Shown here: piece after piece, positions 1 through 8,644 of the stretch | Layout: each line of letters begins with the position of its first letter | How positions within the stretch are numbered: position 1 is the first letter of the stretch | Origin: a virus | Strand: one strand, 5' to 3' | IMG/VR virus record: IMGVR_UViG_3300035085_000013 | Coordinates: 1-47,092 of that record | DNA length: 47,092 bases | Translations under genes and position numbers: made by a program | Notes under the pieces: model-generated | The model's database searches: none | Told to the model about the DNA's origin: nothing | What the model saw: the letters and a program-made list of their open reading frames with translations, nothing else

Positions 1-127
1 GGTGAACTCCTCGAGAGATCCAACTCCCGGCGAAGGGGATGACGGCCATTTACTTCTTGCCTCCCTGGTACTTTGTGGATGGCGGCTCCTTGGCAGGCTC
101 CGAAGATTTGTTCAACTTTTGAACAAA
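1..127. repeat. Terminal overlap, left copy
   Basis: These 127 bases recur exactly at 46966-47092. The repeat stops abruptly inside coding sequence at both ends, and its odd length is typical of an assembler k-mer. I read it as the closing overlap of a circular or circularly permuted genome and not as a biological terminal repeat. It contains the end of the gene at 50-379 and the start of the gene at 46664-47014. Confidence 0.9.
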
Positions 128-379
128 ATCTGTGAAGCCCGCCTCCTCTTGGGCCGCCGGCGTTAGGCGTTGAATTTCCCCGATGAGCCAGCCAGGCCAC
201 TCCTCCTCGGGGATTGGCTTCTGGCCGCCGTCCGGGTAGACCAGGCCACGTTGCAGGAAGACTGGCGGCTCCCTTTCGTGCGAGATGCGCGTGTAGGGGG
301 TGGTTCGGACCAGAACCGGGACACCCGTCTCCGGGTGGGTGGAGAACTCATGGGGGTTCATCTGCAGGCTCATCACCAC
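50..379 (-). CDS. Hypothetical virion-module protein, 109 aa
   Basis: Small soluble protein with no recognised domain. It is rich in Pro and charged residues and ends in a lysine-rich tail (...TKYQGGKK). It lies in the head/tail operon, with its start overlapping the end of the gene at 373-735. The next gene downstream around the circle is at 46664-47014. Codons near its 3' end also form one copy of the 15-bp palindrome. A minor structural or head-completion role is inferred only from position. Confidence 0.75.
   Translation of the reverse strand: MVMSLQMNPHEFSTHPETGVPVLVRTTPYTRISHEREPPVFLQRGLVYPDGGQKPIPEEEWPGWLIGEIQRLTPAAQEEAGFTDFVQKLNKSSEPAKEPPSTKYQGGKK
110..124. promoter_or_regulatory. 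GTTCAA-N3-TTGAAC palindrome, copy 1
   Basis: GTTCAACTTTTGAAC, extended to TTTGTTCAA...TTGAACAAA. This is the only one of six copies inside a coding region (codons for VQKLN of the gene at 50-379). It is also present at 47075-47089 in the duplicated end. Confidence 0.6.
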
Positions 380-735
380 CCCCAGGCGATCGCGCGAATG
401 CTCGTGGCAGCCGGCGCGTGTGCCCCGGTCACCTCGATATTCGGCGCCGCAGCTGCGTTGGTGTTGTCACCTTGGTAGATCCGCAGCTTGTTATTGGCCT
501 CATCGTATTTGTACAGATAGCCGTTGGCCGATGCGTCATCTGTCATGTCGATGGTGTCCAGGAACCGCTGGAAGCCGAGACCTTTGAAGTCCGGCATCGG
601 GACACCTCCTGCCGGATAGGTCTTGGCTCCGTCGCCGAATGCCAGGGTCAGCGCGAGCCTGCGCTTCTTCAGACTCGGCTGGATACGGCGCTCGCGGACT
701 GTCACAGTCACATCGGCCGCGACGAGTGCAACCAT
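373..735 (-). CDS. Hypothetical structural protein, 120 aa
   Basis: Starts MVALVAADVTVTVRERRIQ. It looks like a small beta-rich protein, with repeated Val/Thr and Gly/Asn-rich turns and a C-terminal Ala-rich strand. It lies two genes downstream of the major capsid gene and immediately after the gene at 757-1179, so a decoration or head-vertex role is plausible. No catalytic motif is visible. The start follows a clear AGGAGG-type site. Confidence 0.75.
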   Translation of the reverse strand: MVALVAADVTVTVRERRIQPSLKKRRLALTLAFGDGAKTYPAGGVPMPDFKGLGFQRFLDTIDMTDDASANGYLYKYDEANNKLRIYQGDNTNAAAAPNIEVTGAHAPAATSIRAIAWGW

Positions 736-756
736 TTTCTACCTCCTTTCTAGCCC

Positions 757-1179
757 TTAGGTGGTCAGGGCCATGTTGCTATTGTTGGCAGGGGTCTCCC
801 AGCTGGGCTCGACGAAGATACCGTACGAGCCCGCGCCGGCGGCCGTGGCGTCGGTGACCTCGAAGACCAGCTCCTCACCGGGGCTGACCTTGCTCTGGAG
901 GCCATCCTTGTAGATGTTCTTGCCTGCCGCCGTGCTGGCCGGGATATTCAGCGGGCTCACGAGGTCGTTGACGCGCGCGGTATCGCTCCCCGCGGTCGGC
1001 CTCTTATCGAGGTTCAGCTGGGCGGCATCGGCCGCCTGGGTGGCGGTGGTCACCGTGAAGAAGTGCGCCCGAACGACATGCGGGATGTAGCCCGGAAGCC
1101 ACTTCGCCTTGTCGCCTGTGGAAGTGATGACGGCGGCATTCGTCAGCATCACTTCGTACTGGGTGTGCGTATACGCCAT
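757..1179 (-). CDS. Probable head decoration or minor capsid protein, 140 aa
   Basis: Directly downstream of the major capsid gene in the same operon. The sequence (MAYTHTQYEVMLTNAAVITS...) is beta-rich, with Ala/Thr-rich loops. Its base composition is strongly GC at third codon positions, as in the capsid gene, which suggests high expression. Position, size and composition fit a capsid-stabilising protein, but no family is recognised with certainty. Ribosome site CTAGGAGACAACAG precedes ATG. Confidence 0.7.
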   Translation of the reverse strand: MAYTHTQYEVMLTNAAVITSTGDKAKWLPGYIPHVVRAHFFTVTTATQAADAAQLNLDKRPTAGSDTARVNDLVSPLNIPASTAAGKNIYKDGLQSKVSPGEELVFEVTDATAAGAGSYGIFVEPSWETPANNSNMALTT

Positions 1180-1239
1180 CTGTTGTCTCCTAGGGGCTAC
1201 TTGTGATCTGTGATTTACGCCCCTGCTGGATGTTGCAGA

Positions 1240-2184
1240 TCAGGTGCTTGTGACGTGGACGATGCGCGCCTCGCCCTGGTTCGCCGTATCCCAGATGATA
1301 TCGAACGCCAGGATGCCGTACCATGCCACGGCCTTGTTCCGGCCGAAGTCGGTCGGGACGGCGGCCCGGAGTTCCGGCGTCATCACTTCGACCATGCCGG
1401 CAGGGTCTTCACCGAAGATGATCCCCTCGCCGAGGACCGAAGAGGTGCCTTTCTTAGCGAGCGCGCTGGCGTGGTTGGTCTCGACGAAGCGCACCGACTC
1501 CATGCGCCCCACCTCGCCGTTGTACTTCGCCTGGGGATCAGTGTACTTGTGCCACTCCTCCCAAGCGGGATCGCGCTTGATGCCCCTGAGCCCCAGCGTT
1601 CGGAAGATGCCGACGTAGTCGTCTCCGTCGTAGGGCTGCGTGGCGAGGGTGTCGTAGAGATAGTCGCGGATCTCTTCGACGTGGAACACGTTCATGTTCT
1701 CGGTCGCCGTCGTGCCCGGCGTGCCGTTGGTGGTGATCGTGGCACTCGACATGCCGGTTGGGACGTACTTGACCTTCGCCTTCTTGAACGCTGTCGCCGC
1801 GAGGGTGTCGAGGCTCAGCTTCATCTGATCGCGCAGACGCTTCTGCACGATGTTGGTCATGTTGAATTCGCTGAGGTCGTCAGCGAGGTTGGTGTACGGG
1901 ACAGACCGCCCGATCTCCTGGACCGTGATCGCCTTCGTGCTCAGCGTCAGCGTGTCTTCGGGGATCCGATAGCCTTCCAGCAGGACCGGGCTGGTGGGCT
2001 CGGTGAGGTTGGCGACGCGCGTCAAGGTGACGCTTTCGCCCTTCTTGCGCCCGAAGCCCTCCACGGGGCGCACGTAGTCCATGAAGACGCTCTTCTGCAG
2101 GGCGGCTTCATAGAGGCGCTGGCTCATCGCGTGGGACTTATAAGTCCCGCTCGGTGAGTCATAGTTCCAGGTGAACTGAGCCAA
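1240..2184 (-). CDS. Major capsid protein, N4-gp56-like
   Basis: 314 residues, matching the N4-gp56/HK97-like major capsid family in length and pattern: N-terminal YDSPSGTYKSHAMSQRLYEAA, then KKGESVTLTRVANL, LTLSTKAITVQEIGRSVPYT and a C-terminal AWYGILAFDIIWDT. It forms the shell. It lies just downstream of a disordered scaffold-like gene. The reading frame opens with TTG at 2184 behind a strong GGAGGAG site, and the first in-frame ATG would remove about 18 residues, so TTG is the likely start. Third positions are strongly G/C, as expected for the most abundant virion protein. Confidence 0.92.
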   Translation of the reverse strand: MAQFTWNYDSPSGTYKSHAMSQRLYEAALQKSVFMDYVRPVEGFGRKKGESVTLTRVANLTEPTSPVLLEGYRIPEDTLTLSTKAITVQEIGRSVPYTNLADDLSEFNMTNIVQKRLRDQMKLSLDTLAATAFKKAKVKYVPTGMSSATITTNGTPGTTATENMNVFHVEEIRDYLYDTLATQPYDGDDYVGIFRTLGLRGIKRDPAWEEWHKYTDPQAKYNGEVGRMESVRFVETNHASALAKKGTSSVLGEGIIFGEDPAGMVEVMTPELRAAVPTDFGRNKAVAWYGILAFDIIWDTANQGEARIVHVTST

Positions 2185-2199
2185 CTTTCTCCTCCTTCT

Positions 2200-3066
2200 T
2201 CAAGCCCGCCCTGTTGATCCATTGGTAGGCCGGCTGCGGGCAGCTTGCCGGCTTCGGATAATGCTACTCAGGGAGGAACCCCTGGTGGGCTCTTCCTGAG
2301 TGGAACTGGCGGGCCTGCGACCAGTGCGCGGCCCTCCTGTTCCTGCTTCCACAAGGGTGCGATCGCCCGACCGATCCTCGCGATTGGGCTTCGGCACGCC
2401 GAGCTTCTCGAGTTCCCCGCGCACTCGCTTGGCGAGCTCTGGGCGCGCCTCCCCGACCTTCAGATCGGCGATCTGGTTGAAGTCGCGCTGGAGGACCGTT
2501 GTCACAAGGAACTCCTTGCCCACGAGGTCCTTGTTTTCTTTGTAGAAGTCGGTCCACCAGGTCTTCATGTTCTCTTCCTGGCGGTACTGCTCCGTCAGCT
2601 GCTGCGAAATCTCCGCTGTGACGCCCTGCCTGATCTTGGCGATCGTGCCCTTGGGATCACGGAAGAGCTCCGTTTCCCAATTCGTCTCGTCGAGCCAGTT
2701 CTTCTTCTCCGCCGGCGTCTGGGGCTGCTGCGGCTGCTGGTCGGGCTGACGCGCCTGTGGACGAGGCTCTTCTCTGGGCGCTGGCTGCCGAAGGCCGTTG
2801 ATATAGTTGGTCAGCTCCTCCTGGCTCGAGAAGCTCTTGCCATCGTAGCTGAAGTTGAATTCCGGCGGCGCGTCTTCGCCAGGACCACCTCGCAGAACGG
2901 AGCGCTCTCTAACAGCACCGGGGTCCTGCGGCTCGTCCTGCCTAGCCGGCGGATCATCACCCTGCCGATCATTCGGCGGAGGATCATCCTGACCTTCCTC
3001 GGGAGGCGGATCGGCCTGCTGGGCGCGCCGCCGTCCATGCTCCTTAACCGCTGTTCTTCCTGCCAT
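2200..3066 (-). CDS. Scaffolding protein
   Basis: 288 residues of low complexity. The first 110 are Pro/Gln/Asp/Arg-rich and disordered, the middle (about 120-220) is charged and helical (WLDETNWETELFRDPKGTIAKI, ISQQLTEQYRQEE), and the tail is basic and Ser/Arg-rich. Position immediately upstream of the major capsid gene, length and composition are those of a phage head scaffold. The start overlaps the upstream gene by 23 nt. Confidence 0.8.
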   Translation of the reverse strand: MAGRTAVKEHGRRRAQQADPPPEEGQDDPPPNDRQGDDPPARQDEPQDPGAVRERSVLRGGPGEDAPPEFNFSYDGKSFSSQEELTNYINGLRQPAPREEPRPQARQPDQQPQQPQTPAEKKNWLDETNWETELFRDPKGTIAKIRQGVTAEISQQLTEQYRQEENMKTWWTDFYKENKDLVGKEFLVTTVLQRDFNQIADLKVGEARPELAKRVRGELEKLGVPKPNREDRSGDRTLVEAGTGGPRTGRRPASSTQEEPTRGSSLSSIIRSRQAARSRPTNGSTGRA

Positions 3067-3334
3067 CGCCCATCTCCTCTTCCTGTGCCCGGAAGCCCTT
3101 CGCTATATCGGTTTCCAAGGCGCTGATAAAGTCACTAAGGGAAAGAAGTCCACCTGCTATTGCGCGCAGGTCTTGGTCTGTTAAAGAGCCGCTTCTTTGA
3201 GCAGTTATCATTTTCTCCACTAATCTATCTTTTTGTCGAAGAATAACAACACGAGCGTATCCAAGGGCCATCTGGGCTTGACGCCCAGCCTGGATGAATT
3301 CAAGATTCTCGTCAGGTGTGCGTCTTCTAGCCAA
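3044..3334 (-). CDS. Hypothetical protein in head operon, 96 aa
   Basis: Mostly helical, charged protein (MARRRTPDENLEFIQAGRQ...) with no recognised domain. It is translationally coupled: its start overlaps the end of 3327-3572 and its end overlaps the scaffold start. It is probably a small assembly factor, judged only from its place between portal and scaffold. Confidence 0.7.
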   Translation of the reverse strand: MARRRTPDENLEFIQAGRQAQMALGYARVVILRQKDRLVEKMITAQRSGSLTDQDLRAIAGGLLSLSDFISALETDIAKGFRAQEEEMGDGRKNSG

Positions 3335-3572
3335 ATTCCTTCACACTCCCGTTGACTGTGACGCCCTTGGGCAGATAGAGCTTCTTCAGCGGGTCGCGGC
3401 GTTCTAGGAATTGGATATCCTTCGCTGCGATCGCCAGGAGCTCGATGCATCCATCCACTGCCTTTTTCAGGAACTCTGTTTGCTTCCTGAGATCGTGTTC
3501 GGGCAGCCTGGGAAGATTGGCATGGTACCAAACTGCCCATTCTGCTAGGCGTTCCTCGAGATCGGCACTCAT
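3327..3572 (-). CDS. Hypothetical protein in head operon, 81 aa
   Basis: Helical N-terminus (LEERLAEWAVWYHANLPRL) followed by a longer amphipathic helix. It overlaps its neighbours by 4-8 nt on each side, which supports co-translation with the portal and scaffold genes. Function unknown. Confidence 0.7.
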   Translation of the reverse strand: MSADLEERLAEWAVWYHANLPRLPEHDLRKQTEFLKKAVDGCIELLAIAAKDIQFLERRDPLKKLYLPKGVTVNGSVKEFG

Positions 3573-3775
3573 GATCTTTTCTTGTACCTCGCAGCCATTG
3601 CGCGTGTATGGTCGGGTTCATCGTCAGTCGGGGCGTTCAGCCCAGGGCTTTTCGTGTGCCCTTCCTGCATTCCAGTCTGATGTTCGCCCAGATAGTCATG
3701 GGTGCCGTCGGTGTTGCAGGCGGGGCCCTTCATGGGCGCGCCCTTGGGGCCTGGCTTCCTTCCGGCGTACTTCAT
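3569..3775 (-). CDS. Hypothetical protein after portal, 68 aa
   Basis: Small basic, Gly/Pro-rich, probably disordered protein (MKYAGRKPGPKGAPMKG...) ending AARYKKRS. Its ATG overlaps the portal stop (ATGA coupling). There is no domain to recognise. Confidence 0.65.
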   Translation of the reverse strand: MKYAGRKPGPKGAPMKGPACNTDGTHDYLGEHQTGMQEGHTKSPGLNAPTDDEPDHTRAMAARYKKRS

Positions 3776-5889
3776 AGCTGCATCCCTGTCATAGGATTGG
3801 CTTCTTGATTGATCTGGGCTGTCTGCTCCGGCGGACCACCCATCGGGCTGACCATCCCACCAGGGCCTCCGGTCCCCAGGCCAGTTCCACCTGTCCCATC
3901 CTGGGCCATCTCTCCGCCCTGCGCGCCATTCATCATCTGCGCGAAGAGCATAATCTGCTGCATCTCCTGTGGGAGTTCGCTCATCTGATTAGGTGTGCGC
4001 GCCCAATCATCGGGATTGATGTTGAGCTGCTTCATGGCCGTCTTCAGGACTTTCTGCGGACTATAATTCGTCATAAAGGCCTGCATCATGATCGGGTTGG
4101 ATGCAACAACCTGCATGAGGGCCATTGTCTTTTGGAAATCGCGCACCCGGCTCATCATTGAAGAGAGGCCGTTAACTTCAAAGGTGGCGATATTGGCGAA
4201 CATTGCGAAACGTTCGGCCTTTGAAAGGGACAAAAGGAATTGGGCCGGTGCAACACCTATGGTTTGGATGATCTCCTTGCGATCGAAGTCTTCGACGTGC
4301 TGCAAGATGGTGAGCCATGCCTTCTTCAAAACTGGCTCCATACCATCATTCTCAATATCTGCACTTATAGAATCGAGGGTGACAGCCTGGCTCTGATCCG
4401 CTGATGTAATCTCCGTTGCCTTAACCTGCCTCGGCGGAAGTGACCCCAGCTTAATGTCGTTTGTGAGGGCCGCCTGCGTAAACTCGCGCGCGACCATCTC
4501 GAATATGGCCATCGCATCCGTGGGGACTTCACCCTCTGTGCAGTTCTCGATGACCTTGGTGTTTGCCGGAAGATCGCTCTTAACAGCCAGCGTGATGCCC
4601 TGAGGTATGCCATCGGAGATCTGAGTTGGGTCCTCGAGCATGTCTGTGCGCAACTGCTTGATCCCCCAAACAGCTGCCATGCCGCCATCCAGCATGAGAT
4701 TGAACATCTCATTGAGCGCGATGTTAAGGTGACTGGCGCTATCATAGAGGGCCTTGTGCCACACACTATGTGGAACCCGGATCAGCGGGCATGTTACAAA
4801 GGGACTTTCTCCATGCCACCAGGGATTGGGCTCTGGCTTTCTGATGACATACTTGTCGTTGGCCACCGCCGCTACGCAGTTTTCGTGCACTGGATAGCCA
4901 TCTTGATCTAAAAGAGTGCCCCAGAACTCACGTATCACCAGAGTGCGTCGGTTGCGCGGCGGCTCAGAGCGGTCTTGACCTCTGGTGTTTTCCTTCCTCT
5001 TCTTGTCTTCCTCGTCCCTGAAATCTCCATCTATGGCTTCCACAACCGCCATGTCGTAGATGCCAGCTTCAGCCATCTCGAGGACCTGATGAAAGTCCCT
5101 CTCGACTTCGTGGATCTCGTACAAACCGCGCCCTGTTGGGTCGGGGAAATAGTCCTCAGGACGAACGATGTCTATGCACAAACGCCAAGTTGTTTTTTCG
5201 TTAATTCGAAGAGCAGGTTCTGCCTGGACGGTTTGTCCAGTTTCCAGGTTGACACCCGGCGGGGGTGTGTCTACTTCATATGAGCGTTGTTTGATGGGGC
5301 GGCCATGCACTTTGAAGATCATCAGGCTGTCGAGCAGCGCGCCCTTGGCTGCATCCGCCACGATTGTTTCAAATTTGACTGTTTTATTTACACCAGCTGG
5401 AATATTGTGAATATATAGCTTGAGCAGATCTCTCATCTGCTTATCAGTTAAAAAGGCAGGGAGATTATCGTTTAACTTTACTTCAAACCAATCCCCAAAC
5501 TGCACAAGAGAACGCTTCACGAATGCGCTGAATTGTTCTGCAGACACTGAGACCTTCGGCAAAAATTCAGCGCTCTGGCCTTCTTGCTTGTGCGAAAAAT
5601 CCTGCTCATCCATATAGGCAAGCTGGTTCAGTTCATTCTTCTTCATGCGCGACTTGCGCGCGTCGAATGCTTCCCTGCGGAATTCCCTGATCTGTTTGAG
5701 AACATCCGCATCTGATAGCGCGCTGCGTTCGGCAGAGTGCATATCTGTGTGAACCGCCAGATTGGTATGTCGGGCGAAGTCTGGCGGCACGTCGTCGGCT
5801 GAGGGCCCAGTCTGAAGAGCGCGGTCCCCTGTGGGACCCGGACCGTCAGTCAGGAGGCTCTTCTTTGCGGTGGTGGACCTTCTTGCCAT
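3772..5889 (-). CDS. Portal protein
   Basis: 705 residues, the length usual for podovirus (P22/N4-type) portals. It would form the dodecameric ring at the packaging vertex. Supporting features are a disordered N-terminus, a helical region around 60-130, the central LCIDIVRPEDYFPDPTGRG and VIREFWGTL, a long wing/stem, and a Gly/Met/Gln-rich C-terminal tail (QMMNGAQGGEMAQDG...). It lies between the large terminase and scaffold, as expected. No strong ribosome site precedes 5889, and the start overlaps the upstream gene by 44 nt, so translation may be coupled or begin slightly downstream. Confidence 0.9.
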   Translation of the reverse strand: MARRSTTAKKSLLTDGPGPTGDRALQTGPSADDVPPDFARHTNLAVHTDMHSAERSALSDADVLKQIREFRREAFDARKSRMKKNELNQLAYMDEQDFSHKQEGQSAEFLPKVSVSAEQFSAFVKRSLVQFGDWFEVKLNDNLPAFLTDKQMRDLLKLYIHNIPAGVNKTVKFETIVADAAKGALLDSLMIFKVHGRPIKQRSYEVDTPPPGVNLETGQTVQAEPALRINEKTTWRLCIDIVRPEDYFPDPTGRGLYEIHEVERDFHQVLEMAEAGIYDMAVVEAIDGDFRDEEDKKRKENTRGQDRSEPPRNRRTLVIREFWGTLLDQDGYPVHENCVAAVANDKYVIRKPEPNPWWHGESPFVTCPLIRVPHSVWHKALYDSASHLNIALNEMFNLMLDGGMAAVWGIKQLRTDMLEDPTQISDGIPQGITLAVKSDLPANTKVIENCTEGEVPTDAMAIFEMVAREFTQAALTNDIKLGSLPPRQVKATEITSADQSQAVTLDSISADIENDGMEPVLKKAWLTILQHVEDFDRKEIIQTIGVAPAQFLLSLSKAERFAMFANIATFEVNGLSSMMSRVRDFQKTMALMQVVASNPIMMQAFMTNYSPQKVLKTAMKQLNINPDDWARTPNQMSELPQEMQQIMLFAQMMNGAQGGEMAQDGTGGTGLGTGGPGGMVSPMGGPPEQTAQINQEANPMTGMQL

Positions 5890-6058
5890 ACGAAGGGATA
5901 CTCAGGTTGACTCTGTTATATGCACCAGGTGGGTTTGCGATACAATAGGTGCAAACTCCGATCTTGCTTTCATGACCAACAAGAGAATCTCCACACAGCC
6001 TACACACTACATGCCGTGTATAGGGCTCTGGGGGATTTGTTTCTCTATACCCACCCAT
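5846..6058 (-). CDS. Small zinc-ribbon protein between terL and portal
   Basis: 70 residues with one CxxC...CxxC zinc ribbon (CRLCGDSLVGHESKIGVCTYC, residues about 19-39). Zinc binding is inferred from the cysteine pattern. It is encoded between the large terminase and portal genes and its 3' end overlaps the portal start by 44 nt. Site AAGGGACC lies upstream of the ATG. Role unknown. Confidence 0.65.
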   Translation of the reverse strand: MGGYRETNPPEPYTRHVVCRLCGDSLVGHESKIGVCTYCIANPPGAYNRVNLSIPSYGKKVHHRKEEPPD

Positions 6059-6096
6059 ATCACACTAGGTCCCTTCGCGCAATAGCTTTGTGTAGG

Positions 6097-7698
6097 TTAG
6101 CGATGGCTACTGAAAGAATACCCTGGAGGGGGGAGTTTAACCCTCTGACGGGACTCCTTCGTCAGGGTGCGGACGGGTTCATCGAAGGCAATCCAATAGC
6201 CGACGGCATCACTATAGTGGGTGCGCTTGAAATAGGGGTTTTTTGGATCAGTCACCTTCTTGATCCCGCCTCGATTATCGCGCAGGACCTGCTCAAAATC
6301 CGCGATCAATTCGATGCACTCTGGATTGCATTCAAACCTATTCATGCCATCTTCATCTCGCATGACATGATTGACGGCGTTGATACGATCAGGGACTGGG
6401 GGGTTGCCCTCTGGGACTTTCATTCGGAATGGAACCTGATAGTGGCGCATTTCATTCAGGATGAGGGTGTAATTGCTCTTGTTTGATTGGGGATGTCTGT
6501 GGCGCCCAGTCGCGTCGCCATATATCCAGATTTCTGCAAAATGTTTCGGATGGACTTCATAAAAGAGCTGGCACATCTCAGGAATGCTGGCGCTCCCTTC
6601 TAAACCCAGCTCCCTATAGATGCGAAACATATTCTTGCCGTTGGCGAAGGTCTCGCGCTGACCCAACAAGCTAACCAGAGGCTCTACGTTAAAGTCCCAA
6701 ATCCACGCGAGAGGACGCCGGAGATTGATAAGTGGTTGAGGACGTACATTGAGCCGTCTGTCAAAAGAAGTATAGGCCCTAGCGCCGGATAACCCAGGGA
6801 GCCACTCTCCTCCCAGGCGGATACGCCCCTCCACTGATGTAGGAGGGAATTTGCTTTCGAGGATTGAAATCTCTTCCAATGGGATGTGCGGGTTGTCATA
6901 GATAGAGCTACCGAAGACACCGACATTCCTCAACTCCCCCCTCATGAATGGTTCAATTACTCTGGGAAAAACCCAGGTGATTCCTCCGACCTGACCGACA
7001 GGTGGAAGGAGCGTACAGGTGTTGAAGATCCGTAGTTTTCGAGCGCCCACTCGGATTGAGATCTCGTCGTAAATCTCCTTCGGGTGTTCCTCATCATTGT
7101 GAACCCAATCTTTCTCGGCTCCCTGGTATTTAGAGCGTCCAGAGTCAGCTGACTTGAAGCCGATAATAGAGCCATTTTTGAGTTTGAGGATTTGGTCAGC
7201 AACGCGCCACTCGTCGATCTCTCTTTCTGGAATAAAGGGTTCATGGGAAGCCCCTGGAGGCATAAATCCGTTATTAAAATACTTAGGCTGGATAGTGTCG
7301 CGCGATGTTGGAAAGTCAAGAGCGGAGACCCAACCAGATGTGGATCGATCCCTAACTGTGACATTCGATCCTTGCGCGCCGACAAAGCGTACATCATCGC
7401 CCTGGTCTCCAAAACGCGCAAGCATTGATCCAGCGTAGGCCCCTGCATCGCTCTTTCCTGAACGATTGGCAGCGATGAACCAATTTTCAGATGTGGGGCC
7501 ATTGAGCACCGCATTGACAAAAGGTCTCTGTTTGTCATGGAGCTGAAAATGCCGCAGAGGATCATCTGCCTGCCGCCGCTGGATTTCTGACAGCAAGGTG
7601 AGCACACGCTCCCTTTTGCGTCGCTGTTCAGTTAAAGAGCGTGTGTTCTCGGGATCATTCATAGGCGCGCAGCCTTTGGCTGAGAGAGGGGTTGACAC
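6097..7698 (-). CDS. terL: Terminase large subunit
   Basis: 533 residues: the ATP-driven DNA packaging motor with a headful or end-cutting nuclease. The ATPase domain has a Walker A at about 74-83 (FIAANRSGKSD) and a Walker B at about 198-204 (WVHNDEE). The RNase-H-like nuclease domain has acidic residues in WIWDFNVEP (D335), YGDATG (D395) and HYSDAVGYW (D497). The listed start is GTG at 7698; ATG at 7662 is an alternative, and neither has a strong ribosome site. It begins the minus-strand virion operon. A plus-strand promoter overlaps its first codons. Confidence 0.93.
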   Translation of the reverse strand: MSTPLSAKGCAPMNDPENTRSLTEQRRKRERVLTLLSEIQRRQADDPLRHFQLHDKQRPFVNAVLNGPTSENWFIAANRSGKSDAGAYAGSMLARFGDQGDDVRFVGAQGSNVTVRDRSTSGWVSALDFPTSRDTIQPKYFNNGFMPPGASHEPFIPEREIDEWRVADQILKLKNGSIIGFKSADSGRSKYQGAEKDWVHNDEEHPKEIYDEISIRVGARKLRIFNTCTLLPPVGQVGGITWVFPRVIEPFMRGELRNVGVFGSSIYDNPHIPLEEISILESKFPPTSVEGRIRLGGEWLPGLSGARAYTSFDRRLNVRPQPLINLRRPLAWIWDFNVEPLVSLLGQRETFANGKNMFRIYRELGLEGSASIPEMCQLFYEVHPKHFAEIWIYGDATGRHRHPQSNKSNYTLILNEMRHYQVPFRMKVPEGNPPVPDRINAVNHVMRDEDGMNRFECNPECIELIADFEQVLRDNRGGIKKVTDPKNPYFKRTHYSDAVGYWIAFDEPVRTLTKESRQRVKLPPPGYSFSSHR

Positions 7699-7720
7699 CC
7701 TGACCAGGTGGGCATATCAT
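7692..7720 (+). promoter_or_regulatory. Sigma70-type promoter for the gene at 7747
   Basis: TTGACA (7692-7697), 17-base spacer, TATCAT (7715-7720): one mismatch from consensus. The predicted start near 7727 leaves a 20-nt leader containing GGAGGTGA (7737-7744) before ATG 7747. The -35 element lies inside the opening codons of terL on the other strand. Confidence 0.75.
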
Positions 7721-7746
7721 GTCACTCTTGTCCAATGGAGGTGAAG

Positions 7747-8520
7747 ATGCAAGTCCAAATGTATCGCGATGGCGGGACTTTGAGGCTGTCCATCCCTACG
7801 GCCCAAGGCCCGATGGAGGCCGTATGCGACTACGGGCAGATCGCCGACAGCCAGAAGGGCAATCCAGTGACCCTGTCGATGCCCGATCCGCATCCCTCCG
7901 TCTCTTTCAGCCGGCCGGTGGGCGAGCGCCCGCTCTATGAACAGGAGCAGCTGGCTCGGGACCATCGCGCTGCGTCGGATAGGCAGTACATCGAGGAGAA
8001 CCAAGATCAGAAATTTCTCGAGCCTCCCAACACCGGGCCCGAGAGCAAGACCCAGCAGGATTCGATACGTGGTCCTGGTGCCACGGCGCAGATCGGGATG
8101 ACCGAGCGAGAACTGATCGGCAAGGAGCCCGAGCCCATCGACCCGACGCTCAATCCGACGCTGGAGGAGACCAGCGAGACCCGCCCGGCGGCTTCCCTGC
8201 CCGACAGCGATGCGCGGATCGAACGCGATCGCGGCACCAATCTCGAGCCAGGTGTCCAGGTGGGCGATCGCTCCAGCACACAGCGCACTGCCAGGGGCGC
8301 GACCGGCGAAGGGCAGAAGGCCAATCCCGCGCTGGACCAGGGGGAAGTCGATCAGGCCGAGAACACGAAGGCGCAGAGTCAGCGGGCTAATCTGAGCCAG
8401 AAGCCCAGCGCCCAGGCGGAGCGCGCGGTCCAGCAGCAGGCGGACATGGGGAAGAGCGGCGACAAGCCCGAATCTGCATCGCAGCAGCGCTATAGCGGCC
8501 GCACTCCCTCCAAGAAGTAG
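7747..8520 (+). CDS. Hydrophilic, mostly disordered protein, 257 aa
   Basis: The start was chosen at ATG 7747 because GGAGGTGAAG sits just before it; the frame is open from 7708. The N-terminal 60 residues may fold (MQVQMYRDGGTLRLSIPTAQ). The rest is Gln/Glu/Arg/Ser/Pro-rich without hydrophobic clusters and so probably disordered. It has its own strong promoter and a perfect intrinsic terminator, so it is a single-gene unit divergent from terL. No family recognised. Expression at a different time from the late genes is inferred. Confidence 0.75.
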   Translation: MQVQMYRDGGTLRLSIPTAQGPMEAVCDYGQIADSQKGNPVTLSMPDPHPSVSFSRPVGERPLYEQEQLARDHRAASDRQYIEENQDQKFLEPPNTGPESKTQQDSIRGPGATAQIGMTERELIGKEPEPIDPTLNPTLEETSETRPAASLPDSDARIERDRGTNLEPGVQVGDRSSTQRTARGATGEGQKANPALDQGEVDQAENTKAQSQRANLSQKPSAQAERAVQQQADMGKSGDKPESASQQRYSGRTPSKK

Positions 8521-8603
8521 CGCGCCGGCGATGCCTTTCCCGTATAGCCATCCGCCGTAGCTAACCGTCAGCGGGCGCGCATTACGCTCTCTCTTTTCCT
8601 TGA

Positions 8604-8644
8604 GAACCCCCTCTGAATACCGCAGGCGGAGGGGGTTCCTTTTT
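8604..8644 (+). terminator. Intrinsic terminator
   Basis: A 10-bp perfect stem GAACCCCCTC (8604-8613) / GAGGGGGTTC (8629-8638), followed by CTTTTT. It ends the transcript of the gene at 7747. On the minus strand there is no T-tract, so leftward transcripts could pass. Confidence 0.9.

Noticed and set aside
110-124. Palindromes as SOS (LexA) boxes
   Set aside because: Alphaproteobacterial LexA sites are direct repeats GTTC-N7-GTTC. These are inverted GTTC-N7-GAAC with extra symmetry, so a different regulator is more likely.
1-127. T7-like direct terminal repeat
   Set aside because: The ends fall inside a structural gene, and 127 is a standard odd assembler k-mer. A genuine repeat would normally lie at a control or packaging region.
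1210-2157. Long plus-strand frame opposite the major capsid gene
   Set aside because: It is an antisense shadow caused by G/C-rich third positions of the capsid gene, Arg/Asp/Val-rich and without a ribosome site or family pattern.
2245-3126. Long plus-strand frame opposite the scaffold gene
   Set aside because: Antisense shadow of a low-complexity gene, with no protein-like features.
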